Positions 52,863 through 62,287 of a stretch of 64,000 bases of DNA are shown piece after piece. The position numbers and the translations under genes were made by a program. Origin of the DNA: Desulfurivibrio sp044068625 (GTDB lineage Bacteria > Desulfobacterota > Desulfobulbia > Desulfobulbales > Desulfurivibrionaceae); contig NZ_JBIPKH010000006.1 in NCBI RefSeq assembly GCF_044068625.1, positions 1-64,000 of the forward strand. The letters are read 5' to 3'. Every line of letters begins with the position of its first letter. Position 1 is the first letter of the stretch. The notes under the pieces were generated by a model. That model did not search any database and had not been told where the DNA came from. It saw only the letters and a list, made by a program, of their open reading frames with translations.

Positions 52863-54524
52863 ATGCGAAGTGACGCCCTGCGAAAAGGTCTGGAACGCGC
52901 CCCCCACCGCTCGCTGCTTAAGGCCATGGGATATACCAACGAGGAGATCGCCCGGCCCCTGGTGGGGATCGCCCACGCCCACAACGAAATCATTCCCGGC
53001 CATATCCACCTGGACCGGATCGTGGCGGCGGTCAAGGATGGAGTGAGGATGGCCGGCGGCACCCCCATCGCTTTTGCCACCATCGGGGTCTGCGACGGCC
53101 TGGCCATGAACCACCAGGGCATGAAATATTCCCTGGCCAGCCGGGAGGTGATCGCCGACTCGGTGGAGATCGTGGCCATGGCCCACCCCTTCGACGCCCT
53201 GGTGATGGTGCCCAACTGCGACAAGGTCACTCCCGGGATGCTGATGGCGATGCTGCGGGTCAATATTCCCGCCCTGATGGTCAGTGGCGGCCCCATGCTC
53301 ACCGGCCGTTTCCGGGGCAAGGATGTTCATCTGGTCAGCGTCTTTGAGGGGGTGGGCCGGGTACGGGCCAACACCATGAGCATGGATGAGCTGCACGAGC
53401 TGGAGGAGAAGGCCTGTCCCGGTTGCGGATCGTGTGCCGGCATGTTCACCGCCAACTCGATGAACTGCCTGGCCGAGGCCATCGGTCTGGCCCTGCCCGG
53501 CAACGGCACCATCCCGGCGGTGGCCGCCGCCCGGATCAGGCTGGCCAAACATGCCGGGATGGCGGTGATGAATCTGCTCAGCGAAAATATCCGGCCCCGC
53601 GACATCGCCACCACGGCGGCCTTTGAAAACGCCATGGCGGTGGATATGGCCCTGGGCTGTTCCACCAACACCGTCCTGCATGTGCCGGCCATCGCCCGTG
53701 AGGCCGGGGTGGATCTGCCCCTCTCCTCCTTCAACGAGGTCAGTGCCAAGGCCCCCCATCTCTGCAGCTTGATCCCCGGCGGCCCCCACAGCCTGCAGCA
53801 GCTGGACGAGGCCGGCGGGGTGCCGGCGGTGATGCATGAGCTGTGCAAGAGTGAAGCGGGGCTTAATCTGGAGGTGATGACCGCCACCGGTAAAACCCTG
53901 CGGGAAAACCTTGAAGGGGTCAGGAGCTACGATGCCGAGGTGATCCGGCCGGTGAGCAATCCCTACCACCAGGTGGGCGGCATTGCCGTGCTTTACGGCA
54001 ATCTGGCCCCCGACGGAGCGGTGGTCAAGCAGTCGGCGGTGGCCGACGAGATGCTGACCCATCGCGGCCCGGCCCGGGTCTTTGACAGCGAGGCCGAGGC
54101 CCAGGCGGCGATCCTGGATGGCAGGATCAAGTCCGGCGACGTGGTGGTGATCCGCTATTGCGGGCCCAAGGGGGGGCCGGGGATGCCCGAGATGCTCTCC
54201 CCCACCGCCGCCATCATCGGCATGGGGTTGGGCAAAAGCGTGGCCCTGATCACCGACGGCCGCTTCTCCGGCGGCACCCAGGGAGCCTGCATCGGCCATG
54301 TCTCCCCGGAGGCGGCCGAGGGTGGTCCCATCGCCCTGGTGGCCGAAGGGGACGAAATCGTGATCGATATTCCCAAGCATCAGCTGGAGTTGCGGGTGGC
54401 TGCCGCCGAGCTGGAGAAACGGCGGGCCGGCTGGCAAGCGCCGGCACCCAGGATCACCACCGGTTATGCCGCCCGTTACGCCAGAATGGTAACCTCCGGC
54501 AGCACCGGTGCGGTTCTGGAGTAG
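52863..54524 (+). CDS. ilvD: Dihydroxy-acid dehydratase
   Basis: IlvD dehydrates the dihydroxy acids leading to valine/leucine and isoleucine. The 553-residue product has the Fe-S ligating Cys motifs CDGLAMNHQGM, PNCDK and PGCGSCAGMFTANSMNC, the metal/substrate segment GCSTNTVLH, and RFSGGTQG near the end. I chose the ATG at 52863 (AGGAAG upstream; the family begins MRSD); the ATG at 52848 would add five residues and lacks its own ribosome binding site. lptD follows after three bases with a TTG start. Confidence 0.96.
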   Translation: MRSDALRKGLERAPHRSLLKAMGYTNEEIARPLVGIAHAHNEIIPGHIHLDRIVAAVKDGVRMAGGTPIAFATIGVCDGLAMNHQGMKYSLASREVIADSVEIVAMAHPFDALVMVPNCDKVTPGMLMAMLRVNIPALMVSGGPMLTGRFRGKDVHLVSVFEGVGRVRANTMSMDELHELEEKACPGCGSCAGMFTANSMNCLAEAIGLALPGNGTIPAVAAARIRLAKHAGMAVMNLLSENIRPRDIATTAAFENAMAVDMALGCSTNTVLHVPAIAREAGVDLPLSSFNEVSAKAPHLCSLIPGGPHSLQQLDEAGGVPAVMHELCKSEAGLNLEVMTATGKTLRENLEGVRSYDAEVIRPVSNPYHQVGGIAVLYGNLAPDGAVVKQSAVADEMLTHRGPARVFDSEAEAQAAILDGRIKSGDVVVIRYCGPKGGPGMPEMLSPTAAIIGMGLGKSVALITDGRFSGGTQGACIGHVSPEAAEGGPIALVAEGDEIVIDIPKHQLELRVAAAELEKRRAGWQAPAPRITTGYAARYARMVTSGSTGAVLE

Positions 54525-54527
54525 CCG

Positions 54528-56828
54528 TTGGGCCTTAACTTTTGCCGGGCCCTGCTTCTGCTCCTGACCTTGGTGTTTCTGGTTCCCGGGGCCCGGGCCC
54601 AGGGGGAGTTGCTGTGGGAACTCAGTGCCGATCGCCTGATCCACCGGGAGGAGCCGGAGGGACGCCTGGTGCTGGCCGAAGGAGAGGTGGTCCTCTCCCG
54701 TCCGGCCTCGGCGGCGGGGGGGGCGCTGACCATCAAGGCCGACCGGATGAGCTATTACCCCGACCGGGGGCTGGTGGAGGCCCGGGGCCGGGTCAGCATC
54801 GAATCCCTCGACGAAGAGGTGGCGGCCGAGACCGTTTCCCTCTCCCTGGTCGACGAGACCGGGGCCCTGACCGGGGCCACCATCTTTTTGCCCGCCAGCG
54901 GGCTCTATATCAGGGGGGAGAGTATCGAGAAAACCGGGGATCTTACCTATGAGCTGCGGGATGCCTGGCTCTCCGCCTGCCATCCCGACGAGGACTGCCC
55001 CCCGGCCTGGTCCTTTACCAGCAAACGGGCCAAGATCACCCTGGAGGGGATGGCTCACCTCTATCACTCCGCTTTTCGGATCAGGGAAACCCCGACGGCC
55101 TATCTGCCCTACCTGCTGCTGCCGGCCAAGATCAAGCGCCAGAGCGGTTTTCTTTTCCCGGAATGGTCCCGTTCCCGCCGGGACGGGCTGGGGGTCAACC
55201 TGCCCTATTTTATCAATCTCTCCCCCAGCGCCGATCTGACCCTGCATCCCCGTTACCTGGAACACCGGGGCCTGCTGGCCGGGGCCGAGTTTCGCTACGC
55301 CGCCGGGCCCGCTTCCCGGGGGATGCTGGTGGCCAGTTTTCTCAAGGACCGGACGGTGGACGATGAGACCTACGATTTCAAAAACGACGGTCTGCTGCGA
55401 ACTACCACCAACCGCTACTGGGTAAGGGGCAAGGCCGACCATGATTTCGGCGACAATCTGATCGGCCGGCTGGATCTGGATCTGGTCTCCGATCAGGATT
55501 TTATCCAGGAGTTTGATTCCGGCTCTCTGGGCCATCCCACCCTGGATCGGGAATTCAGCGAAACCTTCGGCCGGGACCTGCTGGAACCCTCCCTGACCAC
55601 CCGCCAGTCGGCCCTGCAACTGGGCAAGATCCGCGACAATCTGGTGGTGAGCGGGGAGTTGCGCCTGCAGCAGGATTCCCGCCACGAAAAGCGGGCGGTC
55701 AGTCCCCTGCAATCCCTGCCCCGGCTCAACTTCGCCGCCCGCGCCCCCTTGCGGCAACGGCTCTCCAGCCTGGCCTGGAACAGTGAATATGTCCATTACT
55801 GGCGGAGCCGGGGGGTCGCCGCCCATCGGCTTGACCTGCATCCGCAACTAATCACCCCCATGCCCCGGGCCCGGGGCTGGCTGGAGGGCCGGATCACCAG
55901 CGGGGTACGCCAGACCATGTACCAGGTGACCGAGCACGGCGACGATCATCACTGGGAGCATGAGCGCTATCAGGATCGCAGCGCCGTCGATCTGGAGGCC
56001 AATCTGGCCACCACCCTGGTGCGCGATTTCGCCCTGGCCCGGGGTGGTGAGGGGTCGGCGGAGGCGGCGGAATCTTACCGTCGGCGCTGGCTGGAACATA
56101 TGGTCCGGCCCAACCTGAGTTACACCTACCTCAATCGTACCGATGAGGAGAAGTTGCCTCGGTTGGATGCCGTCGATCGCCTGGAGCGGAAAGAGTGGTT
56201 AACCTACGAGTTGAACAACTATTTCGAACTGGCCGGGCTCAAGGCCGGCACCGACGGCCAGCCCGGGGATTTTACTTCCCGCTCCCTTGCTTTTTTCCAG
56301 GTGGCCCAGACTTACAACCTGCGGGAAAAATGGCGGGAAAACCTGGATCCCGATGAAGAGGGGCGGGAGTTGTCCGATCTCCGCTTCGAGCTGCAGCTCG
56401 ATCCCTGGCCCAACCTCAACCTGCGCTACCAGACCAACCTCAGTGTTTACGGGCTTGGGGTCACCCGTTACGAATTGAGGGGCGGTTATCGCCCCGGGCG
56501 GGGCGGCTCCTTTTCCGTCAACTACCGCTACCTGAAATATGACCGGATGGTCGAACCCTATTTCTACACCACCCGCGGGGAGGAGATGCACGATATCGTC
56601 GCCCGGTTCAACACCCCGGTGACCTCCACCATCGGCCTTTACGGCATGCTCAACCAGTCCCTGAGCGAAGATCATATCGCCGAGGCCTCCGTCGGCATCC
56701 GTTATCAGCCCCACTGCTGGGCGGTTGATCTGGAGGTGCGCCGCTATCTTGAGGAGAAGAGCGTGATGATCATCTTCACCCTGGACGCCATTGGCCAATT
56801 CCTGCGGGGCAGCAAAAAGGGGATCTGA
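54528..56828 (+). CDS. lptD: LPS-assembly protein LptD
   Basis: LptD is the outer-membrane barrel that delivers LPS to the cell surface with LptE. The 766-residue product has a signal peptide (cut near GARAQ), an OstA-like periplasmic domain (about 35-180: LVLAEGEVVLSR, ADRMSYYPDRGLVEARGRV), then a long barrel region. Cys pairs occur at ACHPDEDC (about 145) and one Cys in HCWAVDL near the C-terminus, where E. coli has two adjacent Cys. So the disulfide pattern differs. The start is TTG at 54528, with GGAG 8 nt upstream. It is not close to lptA/lptB, which are 43 kb away in this window. Confidence 0.92.
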   Translation: MGLNFCRALLLLLTLVFLVPGARAQGELLWELSADRLIHREEPEGRLVLAEGEVVLSRPASAAGGALTIKADRMSYYPDRGLVEARGRVSIESLDEEVAAETVSLSLVDETGALTGATIFLPASGLYIRGESIEKTGDLTYELRDAWLSACHPDEDCPPAWSFTSKRAKITLEGMAHLYHSAFRIRETPTAYLPYLLLPAKIKRQSGFLFPEWSRSRRDGLGVNLPYFINLSPSADLTLHPRYLEHRGLLAGAEFRYAAGPASRGMLVASFLKDRTVDDETYDFKNDGLLRTTTNRYWVRGKADHDFGDNLIGRLDLDLVSDQDFIQEFDSGSLGHPTLDREFSETFGRDLLEPSLTTRQSALQLGKIRDNLVVSGELRLQQDSRHEKRAVSPLQSLPRLNFAARAPLRQRLSSLAWNSEYVHYWRSRGVAAHRLDLHPQLITPMPRARGWLEGRITSGVRQTMYQVTEHGDDHHWEHERYQDRSAVDLEANLATTLVRDFALARGGEGSAEAAESYRRRWLEHMVRPNLSYTYLNRTDEEKLPRLDAVDRLERKEWLTYELNNYFELAGLKAGTDGQPGDFTSRSLAFFQVAQTYNLREKWRENLDPDEEGRELSDLRFELQLDPWPNLNLRYQTNLSVYGLGVTRYELRGGYRPGRGGSFSVNYRYLKYDRMVEPYFYTTRGEEMHDIVARFNTPVTSTIGLYGMLNQSLSEDHIAEASVGIRYQPHCWAVDLEVRRYLEEKSVMIIFTLDAIGQFLRGSKKGI

Positions 56829-56832
56829 ACCG

Positions 56833-57810
56833 ATGCACTATTTTGATATCTTCAACGGTGACGCCGACGGCATCTGCGCCCTGCGCCAATTGCGCCTGGC
56901 CCGGCCCCGGCCGGAGGCGGAGCTGATTACCGGGGTCAAGCGCGACAACGCTTTATTGGCCCAGCTGGCCGGGCGGTCGGAACTGGCCGCCAGTGTACTC
57001 ACCGTGCTTGATATCTCGCTGGATCGTAACCGGGAGGCGCTCCTGGCTCTGCCGGCGGGTTGCCGGGTTTTTTACGTCGACCATCACTATGCCGGCGCGA
57101 TTCCCACCGCCGAAGGGCGCGAGTTTCATATCGAGCCCAATCCGGAACTTTGCACCTCGCTGATTGTCGATCGACTGCTGGAAGGGCGGTTCCGGCCCTG
57201 GGCGGTGGTGGGGGCCTTTGGCGACAATCTCCATGGTCCGGCCCGCCGGGCCGCCGCCCCCCTGGCCTTGGCCGAGTCCGATCTGCAGGCGTTGCGGGAG
57301 GTGGGGGAGTTGCTCAACTACAACGGTTATGGCGCCCGGTTGGCCGACCTCCACTTTCATCCGGCCGAGCTTTACCGGGCGGTGGGCGAGTTTGCCGACC
57401 CCCTGGAGTTCCACCGCCACTCGGCCCAGCTGCGCGCCCTGCGGGAAGGTTTTGCCCGCGATCTGGAGCAGGCCCGCCGGCTGCCCCCCCTGGAGGAGGG
57501 CCCGGCCGGTCGGGTTTTTCGCCTGCCGGATCAGCCCTGGGCCCGCCGGGTGGCCGGGGTCTTCGCCAATGAACTGGCCCGGGCTCGCCCGGCCCAGGCC
57601 CATGCCCTGCTGGTGGAACAGGGGGGCGAGGGCCTGCTGGTCAGTGTGCGGGCCCCCCTGGAGCGGCCCGCCGGCGCCGATGACCTCTGCCGGCGGTTTC
57701 CCAGCGGTGGGGGCCGGGCCGCCGCGGCGGGGATCAACGCCCTGCCGTTGGAACTGCTGCCCGCCTTTCTCGCCGCCTTCGCCGCCACCTTTGCCCCTCC
57801 GTCACCATGA
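56833..57810 (+). CDS. DHH-family phosphoesterase-like protein
   Basis: The 325-residue product has a DHH-type core: DIFNGDADGICAL at the N-terminus, DISLDRN and VDHHYAG at about residue 82, and a C-terminal DHHA1-like GGGRAAAAGINALP. Relatives cleave phosphodiesters of nanoRNA, pAp or cyclic dinucleotides, or act as acetyltransferase-associated hydrolases; the substrate is not determinable here. The GGGH of the family reads GGGR here, so activity may differ. It starts 4 nt after lptD and overlaps mltB at its end. Confidence 0.85.
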   Translation: MHYFDIFNGDADGICALRQLRLARPRPEAELITGVKRDNALLAQLAGRSELAASVLTVLDISLDRNREALLALPAGCRVFYVDHHYAGAIPTAEGREFHIEPNPELCTSLIVDRLLEGRFRPWAVVGAFGDNLHGPARRAAAPLALAESDLQALREVGELLNYNGYGARLADLHFHPAELYRAVGEFADPLEFHRHSAQLRALREGFARDLEQARRLPPLEEGPAGRVFRLPDQPWARRVAGVFANELARARPAQAHALLVEQGGEGLLVSVRAPLERPAGADDLCRRFPSGGGRAAAAGINALPLELLPAFLAAFAATFAPPSP

Positions 57811-58853
57811 AGCCACTCTTTCGTTACCCGCGTCCGCTGCTGTTGTTGCTGCCGTTGTGCCTGCTGTTTCTGGCGCCGGGGGCGTGGGGTGAGGCCGTAT
57901 CCCCGCGTCCCGCCGATCTGGTGCGGGAGGGCCAGGCCATCGACCTGGACTCCCCCCTTTATCGAGAGCTGTTCGCGGAGCTGGTCGCGGAGCATGGCTT
58001 TGCCCGCCGGGAGCTTGAGGAGATCTTCACCGGGTTGACCATCAACCGGCGGGTGCTGGAGCTGATGGATGCCCAGTGGGAAGCCCAGCCCTACCATCGT
58101 TACGCCCCCCGTCTGCTCACCTGGTGGAATGTCGGCAACGGCCGGGTGCTGCTGGCTCGGCACCGGGAATTGCTGGCGCGAATCGAGGCCGAATTCGGGG
58201 TGGAGCGGGAGATTGTCGTGGCCATCTGGGGGGTTGAAAGCAACTACGGCAGCACCGAGGGGGCCTTTAACATTTTCCAGACCATGAACACCCTTTTTGC
58301 CGCCTACCCCCGGCGCAGCGACTTTTACCGGCAACAGTTGATCGAACTGTTGCTCTTGAGCCGGGAGAACGGCCTCGATCCCCGCGCCATCCGGGGCTCC
58401 TACGGCGGGGCGTTCGGGCAGGCCCAGTTTATCCCCTCCAGCTTCCGGGCCTACGCGGTGGACTTTGACGGCAGCGGCCGCCGGGATATCCAAGGCTCGG
58501 TGCCCGACGTGCTGGCCAGCATTGCCAACTACCTGCGCCATTTCGGCTGGCGTTTTGGCGCCCCCCTTTACGCCGAACTGGGCGATCGGTTGGGCGATCC
58601 CCGCCTGGAGGAGGCCCGGCTGGCCGCCAGGGCCGGCCTGCTACCCCGGGAGGAGATCGAGGCTCTCCAGGGGGTTGCCCTGCCCCCGGTTGTTGATAAC
58701 CGGCCTTTGCGGGTTGTGGGCCTGGAGCTGGCGGATGGTGGTTGGCGCTATCTGGCCGCTTATCCCAATTTCCAGGCGATCACCCACTGGAACAACTCCT
58801 ACCGCTACGCCATGGCGGTGATTCAGCTGGCGGAGAAGTTTCGTGCCGAGTAG
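57807..58853 (+). CDS. mltB: Lytic murein transglycosylase B (GH103)
   Basis: MltB cleaves peptidoglycan glycan strands with formation of anhydromuramic acid. The 348-residue product has a signal peptide (cut near GAWGE), the catalytic Glu in WGVESNYG (about residue 142), GSYGGAFGQAQFIPSSF and DIQGSVPDVLASIANYL. The GH103 motif set is complete. There is no lipobox Cys, so it is a soluble periplasmic form. ATGA overlap with the preceding DHH gene. Confidence 0.93.
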   Translation: MKPLFRYPRPLLLLLPLCLLFLAPGAWGEAVSPRPADLVREGQAIDLDSPLYRELFAELVAEHGFARRELEEIFTGLTINRRVLELMDAQWEAQPYHRYAPRLLTWWNVGNGRVLLARHRELLARIEAEFGVEREIVVAIWGVESNYGSTEGAFNIFQTMNTLFAAYPRRSDFYRQQLIELLLLSRENGLDPRAIRGSYGGAFGQAQFIPSSFRAYAVDFDGSGRRDIQGSVPDVLASIANYLRHFGWRFGAPLYAELGDRLGDPRLEEARLAARAGLLPREEIEALQGVALPPVVDNRPLRVVGLELADGGWRYLAAYPNFQAITHWNNSYRYAMAVIQLAEKFRAE

Positions 58854-59145
58854 ACCCTTGGGGCTGGTTGGCCTGCTGCTGCTTGTCGCGGCCTTGCTAG
58901 TCGCTTGCGCCCAGGGTCCGGGGCGGCAGAGCGAGCAGCTGCTGGCTCGGGAGTATCGGGGGCAGAGCGAGGCGGAACTGCAAAGCTACTATCGTCAACT
59001 CAGCGATCAACTGGTCCGGGAAACCCGGGCCCTGCGCCAGGCCGGCCCCCTGGCCCGGCCCGCGGCGGAAAAAAGGCTGGAGCTGCTGCGGGGGCGCTGG
59101 AATGAGGTTCGGGCCGAGCTGCGCCGCCTGGAGGCGCCGCCATGA
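58843..59145 (+). CDS. Small lipoprotein
   Basis: The 100-residue product starts with GTG at 58843, overlapping the mltB end. It has a lipoprotein signal with lipobox LLVAC (Cys about residue 22) and then a charged, helical region rich in Arg, Glu and Leu. No conserved domain is recognised. Its position between mltB and the secretion genes suggests an envelope role, but nothing more can be said. Confidence 0.7.
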   Translation: MPSRPLGLVGLLLLVAALLVACAQGPGRQSEQLLAREYRGQSEAELQSYYRQLSDQLVRETRALRQAGPLARPAAEKRLELLRGRWNEVRAELRRLEAPP

Positions 59146-59292
59146 GAAAAACTTTTCTTGCTGATCAACTTGCGGTCTGCTAGTGTACGGGCTTTGTTCT
59201 GCAAATAATTGTGCGAAAATATCAGCCAGTTGGAGTTGTCGGCCAAGGTGAACATCATATCCACAGGGTGGTTGCGGGGGTTACCGGAGCGC

Positions 59293-60237
59293 ATGGCAAA
59301 TCCTGGCTGGCGGGCGGCCCCTGGTCGCTGGCGGGACTGGCTGGCCGATGAGCGGCAGCCCGCCCGTCTCCGCGCTCTCTGCCTGCTGTTGCTGCTCTTC
59401 CTCCTGACCCAGGCCGCCGCTCGTCTCACCTGGGATCTGCTTACTCCGCCGCCGGGTGTTGCCCCGGAAATAGCCGTGGGCCAGCAGGCCAGGCCCTCCG
59501 GGCCCAGGCCCGATGCCGCCGGCACCCAGGCCGCCGCTCTGGCTGAAAAACTGGCCGCCCTCCATCTTTTTGGCCAGGCCCAGCCCCAGGAGCAGGCGGT
59601 GGCCGAGGCCACCGCCATGATCGAGGCGCCGGAAACCACCCTGAGCCTGATCCTGAAGGGGCTGGTGGCCACCTCCGATGGTGAGCGCGGCCTGGCGGTG
59701 ATCGCCGAAAAGGGCCGCCGGGGCGGGGAAGGGGTTTACGGCATCGGGGACACGGTGCCGGGCAATGCCGCCATTGAGGCGATCTTCGCCGACCGGGTGA
59801 TCCTGCGCCGGGCCGGCAAGCTGGAAACGTTATACCTGGAGACCCCGGAAGAGGGGGCCGCGGTCCGTCCTCCGGCTGGCCGGCCCTCCCCCGCCGCCAC
59901 CCGGCCGACCGCCGCCGGCGACCGCCGGCAGATCAGCCGTCGCTATGTGGAGCAGACCCTGGCCAATCTGCCGGATCTGGCCCGCCAGGTCGAGGTCCAT
60001 ATCCACAACCCGGAGGGGGGGCGGCACGGCTTCCGTCTGGTGGCCCAGCAGGGCAGCGAGTTTTTGAACAATCTCGGCTTGCAGCCGAATGATATTTTGT
60101 ATGAGATCAACGGAATCCCCCTTACCGACGCCGGGGCGGCGATGGTTGCCTTTGAACAGCTGCGCAATGCCCGGGAGCTGCGCCTGATACTGGAACGTGA
60201 CGGAGCGCAACGGCAGATCAATATCGCGATCAGGTGA
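59293..60237 (+). CDS. gspC: Type II secretion system protein GspC
   Basis: GspC links the inner-membrane platform of the type II secretion system to the GspD secretin. The 314-residue product has one N-terminal membrane helix (about 25-45), the homology region (LILKGLVATSDGERGLAVIAEKG, YGIGDTVPG) and a C-terminal PDZ-like domain (FLNNLGLQPNDILYEINGIPL). I chose the ATG at 59293 because it places the helix correctly; the frame is open back to a TTG at 59209, and GGAG lies only 3 nt before the ATG, so the start is uncertain. It heads gspC-D-E-F. Confidence 0.9.
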   Translation: MANPGWRAAPGRWRDWLADERQPARLRALCLLLLLFLLTQAAARLTWDLLTPPPGVAPEIAVGQQARPSGPRPDAAGTQAAALAEKLAALHLFGQAQPQEQAVAEATAMIEAPETTLSLILKGLVATSDGERGLAVIAEKGRRGGEGVYGIGDTVPGNAAIEAIFADRVILRRAGKLETLYLETPEEGAAVRPPAGRPSPAATRPTAAGDRRQISRRYVEQTLANLPDLARQVEVHIHNPEGGRHGFRLVAQQGSEFLNNLGLQPNDILYEINGIPLTDAGAAMVAFEQLRNARELRLILERDGAQRQINIAIR

Positions 60238-60277
60238 ACGATCCTCCATGCCCACAACAGTTGAAAGGTTTGAGATA

Positions 60278-62245
60278 ATGGCCATCAGAAAAATAATTAC
60301 CTTGCTCATGGTGCTGGGTTTGCTCTGGTCCGGTGCCCCGGTCCGGGCCGATGAAACCATCACCCTCAACTTCAAGGAAGCCGACATCGAGTCGGTCATC
60401 AACTCGGTGGCCCGGATCACCGGCAGAACTTTTATTGTCGACCCGGCGGTCAGGGGCAACGTCACCATCGTCTCCCCCCAGCCCCTGCGGGCCGATGAAG
60501 TTTACGCGGTTTTTCTCTCCATCCTCCAGGTCCATGATTTTGCCGCGGTCGAGACCGGCAAGGTGACCAAGATCATCCCCCTGGCCAAGGCCGGCCAGGA
60601 CCTGGTGATCACCGCCGATGACGATCGGGCTCTTGACCTGCCCGAAGACCGGATCGTCACCCGGGTCCACAAGCTGCACAATCTCCAGGCCGACAAGCTG
60701 GTGCCGATCCTGCGCCCCCTGCTCAATACCCGGGCCGGCCAGATGTCCGCCCTGGCGGTCAAGGAGGGTAACTCCCTGATTATCACCGAACGGGCCGGCA
60801 ACGTGGAGCGGCTGCTGCGGATCGTCCGCCGGCTGGATCAGGAGTCCGGCGGCGGGATGGAGGTGATTCGCCTGGAGTACGCCGACGCCCGCGAGGTGGT
60901 GGCGGTGATCACCGGACTGGAGATCGGTTCCGGCCGGCTCTCCGCCGATCAGCTGCGGATGGCGGCCGATGGCCGCACCAACAGCGTCCTGATGCAGGGG
61001 GATGAACAGCATCTGCTGCGGGCCAAGGCGATGATCATTCACCTGGACACCCCCCTGGCCAAGGAGGGCGACACCCAGGTGATCTTCCTCCGTTATGCCA
61101 GCGCCAAGGATCTGGTCCCGCTGTTGAGCGGGATTGAGCTGCCGGAAGCCGCGTCCCGCCCCGATGGTCAGGCCGTGCGCCGGGCCACCCCCCAGCGCAG
61201 CGAGGTCAACATCCAGGCCGACGAGGGGACCAACGCCCTGATCATGACCGGCCCCCCGGTGGCCCTCCAGGCCCTGCAGGCGGTGGTTCGCCAGCTGGAT
61301 ATCCGCCGGGTGCAGCTGATGATCGAGGCGGTAATCGCCGAGGTTTCCACCCGGAAAGAGCGAGATCTGGGGATCCAGTGGCTGGCCGGTGGCGAGATCG
61401 GCAATACCGGGATCGTCGGCGGTACCCTGTTCCCCGAATCCCGTTTGGGGATTGGCAGCATCGTCGCCCAGGACCCGGCCGCCCTGGCCGGCCTGGCCGG
61501 CTTCAACCTGGGGGTGATCGGCGGCACCACCGAGATCCTCGGCACCGAGTTTTTCAATCTGGGAGCCCTGGTCAACGCCCTGGCCACCGACGGCGATACC
61601 AATATTCTCTCCACCCCCAGTCTGGTCACCCTGGACAACCACGAGGCGGAGATCATGGTCGGCCAGAACGTGCCCTTCATCACCGGCAGCTATACCCAGG
61701 CCGGCGGCAGTGACGGCTCGGTCAACCCCTTCCAGACCATCGAGCGCCGTGATGTGGGGATCAAGCTGCGGGTCAAGCCCCAGGTCAACGAGGGTGATAT
61801 CATCCGCCTGGATATCGTGCAGGAGGTCTCCAGCGTGGCCAAGGACAACCCGGCGGGGCCGACCACCAACACCAGGAGCATCACCACCAATGTTCTGGTT
61901 GAGGACGGCAAGGTGCTGGTGCTGGGGGGGTTGATCAGCGATGATCTCTCGGAAACGGTTTACAAGGTGCCGCTGCTGGGGGATATCCCCCTGCTCGGCG
62001 CCCTCTTCCGCTACACCAGCAGCGTGAAGGTCAAACGCAATCTGATGGTCTTTCTGCGGCCGGTGATTCTGCGCGATCCGGCCCAGAGCAGCCGGATCTC
62101 CCTGGATAAATACGATCTGATTCGGGGCTATCAACTGGAACGTGAGCGGCAGGGGGTCAAGCTGATGCCCGAGGAGAATCAGCCGGTGCTGCCGGAGTTC
62201 GATCTTTTTGAAAAACAGCACTCTCCGCAAACCGAGCCCCAATAA
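60278..62245 (+). CDS. gspD: Type II secretion system secretin GspD
   Basis: GspD forms the outer-membrane channel of the system. The 655-residue product has a signal peptide (cut near PVRAD), four N domains including TFIVDPAVRGNVTIVSPQPL, and the secretin domain (IQWLAGGEIG, LVNALATDGDTNILSTPSLVTLDN, VGQNVPFITGSYTQ, GVLIGGLISDD-like region near 575). I start at the ATG at 60278 (AAAGG upstream), which gives the best signal peptide; 60248 is an alternative. It follows gspC by 40 nt. Confidence 0.95.
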   Translation: MAIRKIITLLMVLGLLWSGAPVRADETITLNFKEADIESVINSVARITGRTFIVDPAVRGNVTIVSPQPLRADEVYAVFLSILQVHDFAAVETGKVTKIIPLAKAGQDLVITADDDRALDLPEDRIVTRVHKLHNLQADKLVPILRPLLNTRAGQMSALAVKEGNSLIITERAGNVERLLRIVRRLDQESGGGMEVIRLEYADAREVVAVITGLEIGSGRLSADQLRMAADGRTNSVLMQGDEQHLLRAKAMIIHLDTPLAKEGDTQVIFLRYASAKDLVPLLSGIELPEAASRPDGQAVRRATPQRSEVNIQADEGTNALIMTGPPVALQALQAVVRQLDIRRVQLMIEAVIAEVSTRKERDLGIQWLAGGEIGNTGIVGGTLFPESRLGIGSIVAQDPAALAGLAGFNLGVIGGTTEILGTEFFNLGALVNALATDGDTNILSTPSLVTLDNHEAEIMVGQNVPFITGSYTQAGGSDGSVNPFQTIERRDVGIKLRVKPQVNEGDIIRLDIVQEVSSVAKDNPAGPTTNTRSITTNVLVEDGKVLVLGGLISDDLSETVYKVPLLGDIPLLGALFRYTSSVKVKRNLMVFLRPVILRDPAQSSRISLDKYDLIRGYQLERERQGVKLMPEENQPVLPEFDLFEKQHSPQTEPQ

Positions 62246-62287
62246 TCAACCGGCGGCGCCTGGCCTTTGCCGCCGGCTAATTGCAGG

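Noticed and set aside
52839..55847. 1002-codon open frame on the minus strand opposite ilvD and lptD
   Set aside because: Both plus-strand genes have clear family motifs and start signals. Long antisense frames are expected in GC-rich genes with a biased third base; the translation is rich in Gly/His/Gln and has no signal or family motif.
60230..62242. 670-codon minus-strand frame opposite gspD
   Set aside because: The secretin on the plus strand is unmistakable; the antisense protein has no recognisable feature.
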